Shown here: piece by piece, positions 10,346-20,149 of the stretch
How positions within the stretch are numbered: the first letter of the stretch is position 1
How the letters are laid out: every line of letters begins with the position of its first letter
Assembly: GCA_029204225.1 (NCBI GenBank)
Contig: CM055094.1
Location: 27,044,541 to 27,108,540, forward strand
DNA from: Diphasiastrum complanatum
Taxonomy: Eukaryota; Streptophyta; Lycopodiopsida; Lycopodiales; Lycopodiaceae
Reading direction: 5' to 3'
DNA length: 64,000 nucleotides
Position numbers and translations under genes: made by a program
Notes under the pieces: model-generated
The model's database searches: none
The model's input: only the letters and a program-made list of their open reading frames with translations
Told to the model about the DNA's origin: nothing

Positions 10346-12160
10346 ATGTTCAGCACGTTCGTTCTGTTTTTGTTTTGTTAGTTACTCATCATCTGTATGC
10401 TAAACGTTCTAAATGTTCTTTTGTTGTTGTACAAATCGAGTTTTTGGGCTTCTTTGTAACTAATGGTACTGTTCGTCTCGACCCTCGTAAGGTTCGTTCT
10501 ATTCTTTCATGGCCTGTGCCTGCTGATGTTGATGATGCTCGTATGTTTCTTGGTCTTGCTATCCATCTTCGTAAACCAGTTGCTCATTTTGCCACTCTTG
10601 CATCTCCTTTGCATGCTCTGTTGAAAAAGGAAACTTCGTTTGCTTGGACTCCCACATGTCAATCAACTTTTGATACTTTGAAGGTTACGCTTACCATTGC
10701 CCCTGTTTTATGTCTTCCAGATTTTTCCCAGCGTTTTGCTGTTGAGACTGATGCTAGTTCCACAGGATTAGGTGCTTTGTTACGTCAGCGTCAGTGTGTT
10801 ATTGCATATGAATCCCGTCGTCTTCGTTCGTATGAGCAGCGCTATTCCACTCATGAAAAAGAGTTGCTTGCTATCGTTTTTGCTTTAAAGAAGTGGCGTC
10901 ATTATCTATATCATGTTCCGTTTGATGTTTTTACTGATCACCAGTCACTTCGTTATTTGTATACACAAAAGGATCTTAGTGATCGTCAGTACCGTTGGCT
11001 TCAGTTTTTACAGTCCTTTCATTTTTATATTCATTATAAGCCTGGTAAAAGTAACGCTGCTGCTGATGCTTTGTCTCGTTTACCTGCTCTTACTTGCAGT
11101 CTTGTTACGTCTCCCCACTCTTGGTATGATGATCTTCCTCAGGCTTATGCCACATGTCCAGACTTTCGTGATGTTATGTCGTCTGCCTCTCGTCCTTCCT
11201 CTCACCCTCACCAGGTTTATTCCATTGTTAATCATCGTTTGTTTCACTATGGTTCGTTATGTATTCCCAGCACTCTCGACATACGTCCACAACTCCTTCT
11301 TGATGCCCATTCCTCTCCTGTTGGTGGCCATTTTGGTTTTCAGAAATCCTTGTTCCGTTTGAAAGAACATTTTTATTGGCCTTCCATGAAGCGTCAGCTT
11401 TCCCACCTTATTCATACTTGTGATTTTTGCCTTCGTAACAAGTATTCCCGTGAAAAACCTGGCGGTCTCCTTCAAAGTTGGCCTATTCCTTCCCGCCAGT
11501 GGACTGATATATCTATGGACTTCATTTTAGGTCTTCCCCGTACTCAGTGTGGTCATGACTCTTGTTTGGTGGTAGTTGATAGGTTTTCTAAACAAGCTCA
11601 TTTCATACCAGTCAGACGTACTATTACAGCAGAGCAGTGTGGTCGTATATTTATTTCTGAGATTTTTCGCTTACATGGTCTCCCACGATCTATACTTACT
11701 GATCGGGATACCAAGTTTACATCAGGTTTTTGGACAGAGCTTATGTGTATCTTGGATGTTAGGATACTTATGGGCACTGCTTATCATTCTTCTGCGGATG
11801 GTCAGTCTGAGGTTATTAAAAGGGTATTGGAGGATTATTTACGACATTATGTTTCTCCTTCTGGTCGTGATTGGGATCAGCATTTATGTTTGGCTGAGTA
11901 TAGTTATAATAGTTCTGTTAGTTCCAGCACAGGTGTTTCTCCTTTCCTGCTTGCTCATGGATACTCACCAGTTCTACCCGGTATGCCTGCTCCTCCAAAT
12001 GATGCACCTGTTACTATTTCATCTTATCTTTCGAGTGCTCAGGAGATTATTACTAGAGCTGCTACTCATTTACAGCATATTCAGCAGCGGTACAGGACCA
12101 TTGTTGATCGTCATCGGCGCCATGTTGAGTTTGCAAAGGGAGATACTGTTTTTCTCCGGT
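10340..12160 (+). pseudogene. Gypsy-B reverse transcriptase end, RNase H and integrase
   Basis: This continues as [20 protein letters not shown] and EFLGFFVTNGTV. RNase H has VETDASSTGLGALL, EKELLAIVFALKKWRHYLY and TDHQSLRYL, with ADALSRLPAL closing the domain. Integrase begins with a zinc region (GGHFGFQKS, HTCDFCLRNK). Its core has Asp in SMDFILGLP, Asp in LTDRDTKFTSGFW and Glu in DGQSEVIKRVLEDYL, so the D,D-35-E triad is present. The frame fails near 12155 after KGDTVFLRLR. Confidence 0.9.
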
Positions 12161-12628
12161 TACGTTTGCTCGCCATCGTTTTGTACAGGGTCTTGCTTCT
12201 ACTGAGAAGCTTGCGCCGCGCTATTATGGGCCTTTTCAGATTCTTGAGCGCCTCAGTCCAGTTACATATCGTCTTGAGTTACCTGCTGCTACTCGGGCTT
12301 GTGATATCTTTCATGTCAGTTTATTACGTGCTGCTATTGAGGATGATGCTCCTCGAGATTCCTCATTTCCTACAGATCCAGAGCTTTTTCCATTCCTGCC
12401 AGCTGCTATTTTACAGGTGCGCTTATTGCATAGTCGTCGCCATCGGCAGGTTCAGTAGTTTTGGTCCAGTGGGATGGTCGTCCTATTGAGGAGGCTACTT
12501 GGGAGCCCATTGATGTTTTTTATCATACCCCTATCCTGGCTGATCACGCTCGATCACTTGCAGCTACCATTGCTTCTCGGGATGCTCCGGCTTCTCTTGA
12601 TGTTCCTTTCTCAGATGGGATATCTTGA
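12158..12628 (+). pseudogene. Gypsy-B integrase C-terminus with chromodomain-like module
   Basis: In a shifted frame the sequence reads KLAPRYYGPFQILERLSPVT and IFHVSLLRAAIE, the GPY/F module of Ty3 integrases. A second shift near 12450 leads to VLVQWDGRPIEEATWEP, a short chromodomain-like motif, and a TGA at 12626. Such tails in plant chromoviruses can steer integration towards particular chromatin. Here the tail is split by two frameshifts. Confidence 0.85.
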
Positions 12629-12704
12629 TGCAGTATTTTTCTCTGGCACTGGTTCTTATCTTATTTTGCCTACATTGGGGGCAATGTTCTTTATAGTCAG
12701 GAAG

Positions 12705-13169
12705 AGTTACGGACTACAGGATACAGGCCTACTGGGCTACTCTGCATATATTCCGTAGGCCTCTTTACATTTACTGTTGGTTATGTATATTTCTGGTTAC
12801 GCATTTTATATTAGTCATGTACAGGCCCTAGAGCCTTTTTATATGCTTATGACCCGCACTGGGTCCTTTTTTATGACATTGACTGGCCTTGGACCCTTAT
12901 TATATGGTTATATGTGGAGTGGGGGCCCGTAGGAGGGCGCACTATTTTCCCTCCACATTTTGCCTCCCTTTATTTTTGAATTCCTATTTTAGGGTTCATT
13001 GGTAGGGTATTTATAGGGGCATTTGTACACTCATTTTTCAGATTATTGATTAGTATTGCTTGGGCTCTTCGTGGGAGAACCTATTGTCTTGCCTATTGCT
13101 TGTAGGGCTTTAGTCTATTGCTGTCTTTTATGCTTCATTGATTCAACACCTGAGATTTTGATCATAACT
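12705..13169 (+). repeat. Gypsy-B 3-prime LTR
   Basis: This is a 465-bp copy of the left LTR, from AGTTACGGACTACAGG to GATCATAACT. Upstream, 12629-12704 contains GGGGGCAATG, with no strong polypurine tract. Copia-1 integrase coding resumes right after it at 13170. Confidence 0.92.
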
Positions 13170-14171
13170 ATGAATTTCATTTGGTTCATAGTGATGTTTG
13201 TGGTCCAATGAGGACCGAATCCATTGGAAAGTGCATCTATTTTGTGACTTTTATTGATGACTTTTCCCGTTTTACATGGATCTATCCTATGAAGGCTAAA
13301 TCTGAAGTTTTTCAACATTTCAAAGATTTTCTTTTGTCGCACACTTATGGAGATGGCCCGTAGCATGCTCAAAGCAAAGGGGCTGCCTCACAAGTTTTGG
13401 GCTGAAGCGGTTATAACAGCAGCATACATAAGCAATCGTTGTCCTACTAAAGCATTGAAAGTATTAACTCCTTATGAAGTTTGGTATGGGAAGAAGCCTT
13501 CAATCTCTCACTTTCGCATTTTTGGTTGTACCGCTTATGCTTTTGTTCCGGATAAACTTCGTACAAAGCTTGAGGATGAAGGAGTTAAATGCACTTTTGT
13601 TGGCTATAGTAGTGAAAGCAAAGGCTATAGGCTGTTCAATTTGAGCAGTAACAAGATTAATGTTAGTCGTGATGTGCATTTTGATGAAAAGAATTCATTA
13701 GATGTGGCCCCAACTCACATCTTGAAGGGGGAAAGCCCACATAGTGTGAATGTTGAAGTTTTTCCATATTTGGTACCATCTTCTATTGCTGGAGATAAGG
13801 GGCAGCAATCAACCAGTTTCGAATTGCCCAACACCTCATCCAGTTTAGAGCCTAATGTTCATCAAGAACCGCTCATTGTTGCTGATAATCAGCCTGCAGG
13901 AACTGTTGGACAGCAAAGATCAGTTTTGGAAGATCTTCGACAGCCAAGTGCAGTGTCGGAAGATCTTGGACAGCAAATTGCAAGACATGGCTGTTGGACA
14001 GCCCAAAACAATCCCACGGTGGCTGTTGTCGACTTTGCGGGATAGCAAAGTAAGTTCATTTTATCATGGAAAGACACGTGCCTCTACAAAATCAGTGGAC
14101 TATGCTGATTTTTCGGATTTTGCTCTTACATCTCATGAAGACGTTGCGGAAGAACCTGATTTTTATGAGTA
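13170..14171 (+). pseudogene. Copia-1 integrase with active-site deletion
   Basis: HLVHSDVCGPMRTESIGKC and FIDDFSRFTWIYPMKAKSEV carry the first catalytic Asp. At about 13342 the frame jumps from FKDFLLSH straight to MEMARSMLKAKGLPHKFW, so the segment that normally holds the second Asp and the Glu (roughly 65-70 residues) is deleted. The C-terminal part then reads FGCTAYAFVP, FVGYSSESKGYRLF and VSRDVHFDE. A Gln-rich linker with repeated GQQ and DLRQPSAVSEDL blocks precedes the reverse transcriptase. The product could not integrate DNA. Confidence 0.88.
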
Positions 14172-14189
14172 GGCCAGGGGAGTAGATGT

Positions 14190-15340
14190 TGGGAGGATGC
14201 GATGCAAGATGAGTATGACTCATTCATGAAGAACCAGATTTGGGTTCTTGTTGATCTTCCTCATGGGAAGAAGGCAATTGGTTCTAAATGGGTATACAAA
14301 ATCAAGTATAAGGCAGATGGTACCATTGAAAGGTACAAGGCAAGGCTTATTGCCAAAGGCTATGCTCAGCAAAAGGGGATTGATTATGAGGAGACTTTTT
14401 CTCCTACTGCTCGGATGACTACCGTGACGGTAGTGACTCTTTGGCTGCCCATTTTGGTTGGTTTTTGCGGCAACTTGACATAAAGACAGCATTCCTCAAT
14501 GGTGATCTCAATGAGGAAGTCTACCTTCAACAACCTGATGGTTTTTTGATTGAAGGCCAAGAAGATAAAGTTTGTCTTCTCAAGAAGGCACTTTATGGAC
14601 TAAAGCAAGCCCCGAGGATGTGGTATCAAAAGATACATGCCGATTTTTGTGATCGTGGGTTTACTAATAGTCCTAGCGAATCTACTCTTTATGTCAAGCA
14701 TACTTCAGATTATATCATCGTTATTTTGCTTTATGTTGATGATATTATTATTACGGGAAGTAATGAGCAGCAGATTGATATCGTAATACTTGATCTTGGT
14801 ATGATTTTTGAAACCTCAGATTTAGGTCTATTGCACTTTTATCTTGGTCTTGAATTTGTACAAGAAGGGGCTGGAATTCCCATCTCTCAAGAACGCTACA
14901 TTGGGCAAATTTTGAAGCGGTTCAAGATGGAAGATTGCAAGCCGGTTGCTACACCTATGGAGACATGCCTAAAATTAAGTAGTCAAGGTGATGGTGAACC
15001 ACTTGATACTACTTTATATTGTCAAGCTATTGGCTGTCTCATTTACCTATGTAATTCAAGACCGGACATTTCTTATAGTGTCTCACTCATGAGTCAATTC
15101 ATGCATGCCCCGATGACATTACATTGGAAAGCGTTGAAGAGGATCTTTCGATATCTTCAAGGAACAAGAAGTCATGGACTGGTTTTTCCTTCTTGTGATG
15201 ATGCATATTTGGTTGGTTTTAGTGACTTGGATTGGGGTGGAGATCAAGACACTAGACACTCTACAAGTGGACATTGCTTTTTCTATGGAAATTTTGCAAT
15301 TTCTTGGTCAAGTAAAAAGCAGCCCACTCATTTTATTTAA
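14190..15340 (+). pseudogene. Copia-1 reverse transcriptase and partial RNase H
   Basis: AMQDEYDSFMKNQIWVLV-like start (MQDEYDSFMKNQIWVLVDLP), then IGSKWVYKIKYKADG and YKARLIAKGYAQQKGIDYEE, followed by a frameshift near 14440-14480. The second frame has LDIKTAFLNGDLNEEVYLQQ, LYGLKQAPRMWYQK and the catalytic LLYVDDIIITGS, all intact. RNase H follows (GFSDLDWGGDQDTRHSTSG, SWSSKKQPT). The normal continuation with the catalytic Glu and a second Asp is missing: the frame ends at HFI-stop at 15338. Confidence 0.9.
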
Positions 15341-15641
15341 ATTATAATTATTTTTTCTTTCTTCTTACTGATTGTCTTTTGCTTCTTAGTCAACACTGGG
15401 TATACCCAAGAGAATCCGGATTCTTTCGAAACCCAGTTAGCAACTTATGCTTGGGTACTGATGAGACATAAGCAATGCTATTTGGCTAAGATTTTTTGTT
15501 TATTGAATTTTATATTGTTGTTTTGACTTAGATCCTTTGACTTTTTGAGTTGCTCGTATATTGTTTCTAAGGTCTACCTTATGACATCACTGACTTCTCT
15601 ATATAAATTTGTGAAATTGGATATATTCTGATTTCACAAAT

Positions 15642-15683
<42 letters not shown>

Positions 15684-15724
15684 TGATAACTAGATCTTGG
15701 TGACTTGACTCTTGCTTTCCTACA
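15341..15724 (+). other. Rearranged 3-prime end of Copia-1
   Basis: The final 44 bp (15681-15724) match the end of the 5-prime LTR except for a 4-bp gap and one change. 15341-15680 does not resemble the rest of that LTR. It is AT-rich and contains an 11-bp perfect inverted repeat, ATTTGTGAAAT at 15607 and ATTTCACAAAT at 15631, followed by (TA)n at 15644-15679. A deletion plus acquisition of foreign sequence, or a recombinant LTR, would explain it. Confidence 0.65.
15644..15679. repeat. (TA)n microsatellite
   Basis: About 18 TA units lie directly after the ATTTCACAAAT arm of a small hairpin, within the rearranged Copia-1 end. Confidence 0.95.
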
Positions 15725-15729
15725 GTGAT

Positions 15730-16010
15730 AGCCTGTTTATGCTTATGTATGGATTTGAGCCAAGGTCACTCGGACAATCACGTTTCAGAAGGTAGCGGAT
15801 TTCCTACATGATATGCAGCAAATGCTACGGATTGCACGTGAAAATGTCTAGTGTGCCCAGGATAGGGACCGGCATTATGCAAATCTGAAAAGATCACCGA
15901 GAGACTTCAAGTGGGGGATTGGGTATATTTGAATCCCGAAGGATTCTAGTGTAATGCGTACCGGCAAGCATTATAAATTGTCCCCTAGATATAGAGGACC
16001 ATATCACATC
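15730..16010 (+). pseudogene. Gypsy-A integrase C-terminus
   Basis: This frame resumes the interrupted integrase: MYGFEPRS, then VADFLHDMQQMLRIARENV, QDRDRHYANLKRSP, and after frame changes LSPRYRGPYHI. That last block is the GPY-like motif of Ty3 integrases. It runs almost directly into the right copy of the ~203-bp repeat, leaving no room for a normal polypurine tract. Confidence 0.8.
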
Positions 16011-16011
16011 T

Positions 16012-16213
16012 CTACTAGTGGTGCATGGGCCTTGGAGGGTATAAGTATACCTACTGGGCTCTCACTAATGTATGCTTGATTCTGTGATTGGTAGCTACAT
16101 GCTGCTAGTTTGATTCCTCTTTCCATGACTGTGACTGATCCATAGCTTGGGGGCAAGATCTGTACGATCTAGGTTTGGTTGGATCGGTTTATCCACCACC
16201 CGTTCTCTTTGTT
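16012..16213 (+). repeat. Direct repeat, right copy; candidate 3-prime LTR of Gypsy-A
   Basis: Matches 1608-1811 with about 14 differences by hand. LINE-like sequence starts within about 100 bp downstream, as expected if this is the outer boundary of Gypsy-A in the LINE. Confidence 0.55.
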
Positions 16214-16229
16214 GTTGCTTTGTTTGGCA

Positions 16230-17050
16230 TGCTTAGAGTTGGATCCTAGAAGTAGGGCTTTATAATTGGGGTGAGACTGGGATGCTCCCTTTCCATATCA
16301 TTACTTGAAATGATGTGGCTTTTGTCTAACTGCCTAAAGAGGGGCTCCAACAACACCTGGACAGTTTGTGTACTTTTTGCACTAGATGGGGATTAAGAGT
16401 GAATACTTCGAAGACCAAAGTTATGGTCATCAACGCTTCCGGAGCCTTTATGTAGAAACAGTTGCATATTTTGACGGCCAGCCTTGGCGGTTTTATCCTA
16501 CACCTATCTGGGAGTACTGTTTAGTGGTCCTATCGTCCGTATGAGGCATGCAATGTTGGCTTGACTTGGGAAGGGTTATACTTCCCTTGTCCAGATGGAA
16601 AGATTCAACTTCAGGAGCTATAATCACAATGCTCCTAGTAGATGTCGTCTTTTCAATACTATAGTCCCTCCTACATCATTGTATGCAGCTAAGGCTTGGT
16701 GCACAGACCTTACTTCTTCAGACTGGAATAGTATATCCAAACTTCAGGTCACTGTGCTATCCCACATGATTTGGGACAAGCCTTCAACATTGCTGAGTTT
16801 GCAATTCCTCCCTTATTGGTCCATGCCTCCTCCGGCTCATAGTATAAATCAAGAGAGCTTTGACACTTCTGACAGACAGATACTCTCATATGACAATCAC
16901 CTCCTCGATGCAGCAGCCAGCTTCACAATCATGGCTTCCAGCTCTCATGGTACTCTCAGGCAGCTAGACATGTTTGGCATCGCTATCTCAACCCTCCCTA
17001 TAGGTAATCATGAGTATATTAGACAATCCATTTATTGCTTGGTCAATTGA
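16230..17050 (+). pseudogene. LINE reverse transcriptase, C-terminal half, decayed
   Basis: From about 16304 the reading NDVAFV, then KEGLQQHLDSLCTFCTRWGL and RVNTSKTKVMVINAS, is the region just after the catalytic Y(A)DD box of a LINE reverse transcriptase. The Tyr is replaced by a stop. After frameshifts come LGKGYTSLVQMER, LYAAKAWCTDLTSSDWNSIS and KLQVTVLSHMIWDKPSTLLS, the usual C-terminal domain. This completes the LINE begun at 970, about 14.6 kb away, in the same orientation. Confidence 0.75.
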
Positions 17051-17288
17051 CTTCATTAGGAATGAATATAGAAGCTAGAACATGAAATTTAGATGACAAT
17101 GCATGCACTATGTTACAACTTAAGAGCTTCACCCTTAATGATCAGATATTGTGAATGTGAGCGAACTTGTCAATATAATCTTTCCTACTTTGATTTAGCT
17201 GGAACGGCTCTCCAACGCAAGCAACAACTTGCAAATCTAACTTAGATTCTATTCTTGCTATGAAAATCATCTAGCCCGAAACACTTAC
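17051..17288 (-). other. Start of the intron (or truncated end) after the first WD40 codons
   Basis: Directly after exon 2 the minus strand reads GTAAGTGTTTCGG, a strong donor; the open frame runs only 15 more codons to a stop near 17242. No WD40 exon is visible before the LINE at 17050. Either the remaining exons lie left of this window, across a giant TE-filled intron, or the gene is truncated. Confidence 0.6.
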
Positions 17289-19814
17289 CACAAGTAATTA
17301 AAGCGGTGACAGAATCTGAATGGCCTTTGATGTTTGTTACCTCCACTGCGTCCAAACCAGATTCTTTGATGGCCTCTAGTGCTCCAATTGAGAAGTCTAT
17401 TCTTGAATCTTCATATTCATCAGGACTTGACGTATCCCTTTCCACTAGGTTTTCCTGATGTTCATCCCATTGTTGGATAGGCTGGGAATTATCACGAATA
17501 TCAATGCCGTCACCAAAAAGGCCTTCCAGACCAAAGCACCACAAGCTTGATGCATTTGATGGAACTTGGACTTCACCTGCACATAAATTCTCGGGCAATT
17601 CCTCACTACCGAGGCATGATCTCAATACCTTTAAAACATGCCAAAGCTCCCGCACTTCTGGTCTTTTCTCTGGCTCCATTTCAAAACATTTCCCTAAAAG
17701 ATGTTGCAATCTCGAAGATTTGTCAAGTAGCAAGCTTTTCTCATGAAGATCAACAGGGTTGATGCAATTGTTGAAATCTTGCAGATCATGGTCATAATGG
17801 CACCAAGCATCTGGCTTTTGCTTTTCAATTAAAACTTTTTGAAAAGTCTCTGAAAAGGAAAGGCTTTCACTTATCTCTGCAGCTGAAAATAGTTGAACCA
17901 AAGAGTAGGCCAAGGACCAAACATCTGCTTTTCGAGTGATAACCATCAGCAATTGTTTTATGCTGCAAGAGGTAGCTTCATCATCATATTTCCAGTTCTC
18001 GTTTTGAGAACTTGAGAGTACCGGCATGGATCTCTTTCCTTTTCTTCCAAAGATATCCAGCATTTCAGGACTGACAGACTGCCACAAAAATTTCAAACTC
18101 TTGTCAATTGGAGTTCCTGAATCTAAGGGCAAGATTGATTCATTCTGCAGAACACCTAGAGACTCCGGAATCAAAGAGGTCGAGTTCTCCCTTAGAAACT
18201 GATATAGGATCTTCCTGAAATGTAGCAAGCTTGCTGCATGAAGCATAACATGGTCATACTCATCAACAGTAACACAATGCAATCCAAAAATCCCGACCGT
18301 GATGCCTTCAGAGTGTAATTCCATAACAATCTCACACAATTCCAACGCCCATTGTACAATCTCTATCAATTTTGAATGCAAATGCCCTTCACAGCCATCT
18401 CTGCTATTGAATGACAAACCTCTTAACTGCTTTGAGGCAGTCAAGTGCGAGGTGTTGGAAAGTTCTGTTTCCCCAATGGACTCAATACCCTGCCCTCCAT
18501 CTGCCGGGGATGAAAACTCTGAATCAGCTTTCTGAAGGTGCTTTTCTCTGGAGACACTTTAAAGTTGAAATACAAGTCAAAACTTTAATCAAGGCTGTTC
18601 ATACCTGCTGCTTCTACCTTATCCACGCTCTTGTTTCTGGCAGTCGGACAATTATTTGACTTCCCCACTGTATCTGCTTCACCAAAATGTTTCACATCCA
18701 TGCTGCTCCTTTTGGACATGATCCTTCGCCAAATGCTCTGAGATTCACCCTCTTCTGAAACTTTACTGACCACAAAAAGGCACCCCTGTTCACCTAACCA
18801 CAAGCCAATAATCTGACACATACATTTGCAAAAGAACGAAAGCCTCAATAATAAAAGTAATTCATTTCTCATCATTATGCTTAAATTCTTCCAAACAGAC
18901 ACAATCAACTCCTTGTAGCCAGCCTCCTTATCTCTCTCATCTGAATCTGCAGCTCCGCTCTGTGCATGACGGCTATGGCCAACTTGTAGCAGAGACACGT
19001 TGTAAGACTTGTGTCGTCCGCCTTCGACAAAAGAAAATTCACCAACCCGAAAATCACCATTCGTGTAGGAATGAGAACCTTCTTTCAACTTTATAGCGCT
19101 GTGAGGTATTATTGACGGAATTGTTGATGGTTCACCATCCATTTCCTTCTCTGTATTAACCATGTAAAATGCAAACCCTTCTAGCAAGTTTCCAACCCTA
19201 ATTTCATCTTTCGAAGCCGATCCATCCTCCTTAGCTCTAAGCTTACCAAATGATCGTAATGGCTCGGGCGATTTCGAATTTTTATAGCAATTACCGCTGC
19301 TTTTGCCTGCTTCAGTTGGCTGAAATATGCCACTGCCGTCCAGCAAAGGTATACTGTCATGCAAATTCCCAATACACGAAACTTTCTTTTGAACTTTTGA
19401 TCCCACTTTTGCTTCTGCCGTCCGCATCTTTAAGCATCCAAGCAAGCGCAAGAGCTCGATGTTCTTTGGCAGCCCTAAATAGCCCTTGTAGGACAACCTT
19501 GTCCACTGGCTGCATTCCGGGCATCGCAACAATGAAGAAGCAGCAGAAACAGAAGCAGATGAAGAAGAAGAAACCGAAAAAGAGGCAGATGATGCTGAAG
19601 AAGAAGCAGAGGCAGCAGCAGCAGCAAGGGCAGATGGATTGGCTGAGGATGAGGCGGCATCGTGAAGGTGTATGGGAAGAGTTGCGATGCAGCTCTGACA
19701 AAGAGAATGGCCACAGTAGAGAACCCTTGGAGCATGTTGGGATTCATCATATTGCTGAAGGCATATTGCACAAGAGGGTAATTCATCATCATCATCATCA
19801 TCATCATCTTCCAT
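17289..19814 (-). CDS. RING / kinase-like / WD40 protein (5-prime exons only)
   Basis: Two exons. Exon 1 runs from ATG at 19814 (MEDDDDDDDD; another in-frame ATG lies at 19826) to 18605. Exon 2 runs 18545-17289. A 59-bp GT-AG intron (18604-18546) joins them in phase 1. The RING is CAICLQQYDE, YCGHSLCQSC, then RCPECSQW, with an Ala/Ser-rich insert of about 60 residues before the last Cys pair, followed by LPKNIELLRLLG. A kinase-like region follows (IIGLWLGEQGCLFVV; IVMELHSEGITVGIFGLHCV; KADVWSLAYSLVQLF; CFEMEPEKRPEVRELW), without an HRD or DFG motif, so probably a pseudokinase. Exon 2 ends in VTNIKGHSDSVTALITCG, the start of a first WD40 repeat, at a clear donor GTAAGT. This architecture matches a plant family with a RING, a kinase-like domain and WD40 repeats (Arabidopsis AT1G21651 type, from memory). 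Role: probable ubiquitin ligase. The WD40 exons are not in the window; the next sequence downstream is the LINE and its nested elements. Confidence 0.8.
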
Positions 19815-19844
19815 TTTTTTTTTCATTGCCCTCTTGATTTTTTT

Positions 19845-19950
19845 CACAAATGATCATCCATCATCTGATTTTCACAAATGATCATCCAGCACTAGCACTT
19901 TTTGTTCTGGAATGATTCTTTTCACTTTTTGTTTTGGAATGATTCTTTTC
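19845..19950. repeat. Short tandem duplications upstream of the RING gene
   Basis: TTTTCACAAATGATCATCCA occurs twice (about 19843 and 19870). A CTTTTTGTTYTGGAATGATTC unit occurs at about 19898 and 19926. These lie in the expected promoter or 5-prime leader of the gene on the minus strand. Confidence 0.8.
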
Positions 19951-19973
19951 TAGAGGAAGGTGCATGTAAAAAA

Positions 19974-20142
19974 AAATTACACGCATCACATCACGGAAGT
20001 CGCGTTATAAAAAAAATTTACGGTGAAAACAAAAAAAAAATCGAGACAGACAGACTGCGAAAATTACACGCATCCCATCACGGAAGTTGCGTTATAAAAA
20101 AAATTTATGGTGAAAAAAAAAAACCGAGACGTACAGACTGCG
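19974..20142. repeat. Two tandem ~85-bp copies
   Basis: Copy 1 (19974-20059) and copy 2 (20060-20142) both run from AAATTACACGCATC(A/C)CATCACGG through GCGTTATAAAAAAAATTTA(C/T)GGTG to CAGACTGCG. They differ at a few bases and in the length of poly-A runs. Position suggests the distal promoter of the RING gene. Confidence 0.85.
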
Positions 20143-20149
20143 CTAGGTG

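Larger units (their letters stand above)
6983..13169 (+). mobile_element. Gypsy-B: Ty3/Gypsy retrotransposon with chromodomain-like tail
   Basis: Two 465-bp LTRs (6983-7447, 12705-13169) differ at about 16 positions by hand alignment (about 96.6 percent identical), and most changes are transitions. The flanks ATAAA and ATGAA are candidate target duplications with one mismatch. Internal order is primer site, gag, protease, reverse transcriptase, RNase H, integrase, GPY-like and chromodomain-like C-terminus. Two stops in gag and three frameshifts make it non-functional. It is the youngest layer of the nest, judged by nesting and by having more similar ends than Gypsy-A. Confidence 0.92.
4263..15724 (+). 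mobile_element. Copia-1: Ty1/Copia retrotransposon, interrupted by Gypsy-B
   Basis: The order is LTR (4263-4667), Met-tRNA-type primer site, leader, gag with zinc knuckle, protease, pre-integrase domain, Gypsy-B insertion (6983-13169), integrase, reverse transcriptase, RNase H. Integrase before reverse transcriptase is the diagnostic Ty1/Copia order. It is inserted within Gypsy-A integrase. Defects are a gag frameshift with small duplication near 5930, an in-frame TAA near 6472, an internal integrase deletion near 13342, a reverse transcriptase frameshift near 14440-14480, and loss of the RNase H C-terminus and most of the 3-prime LTR. Confidence 0.88.
1608..16213 (+). mobile_element. Gypsy-A: Ty3/Gypsy retrotransposon, interrupted and deleted
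   Basis: Ty3-order coding remnants (gag, reverse transcriptase, RNase H, integrase) lie at 2293-4262. The integrase C-terminus lies at 15730-16010, beyond a Copia element inserted into the integrase. A ~203-bp direct repeat bounds the unit. A deletion fuses gag directly to the middle of the reverse transcriptase near 2431, so protease and the reverse transcriptase N-terminus are absent. 1812-2292 holds no recognisable gene and may be leader. The element sits inside a LINE whose halves flank it. Confidence 0.65.

Noticed and set aside
19250-19837. Plus-strand Lys/Gln-rich frame overlapping the RING exon
   Set aside because: Antisense shadow of the Ala/Ser and Asp repeat codons of the minus-strand gene.
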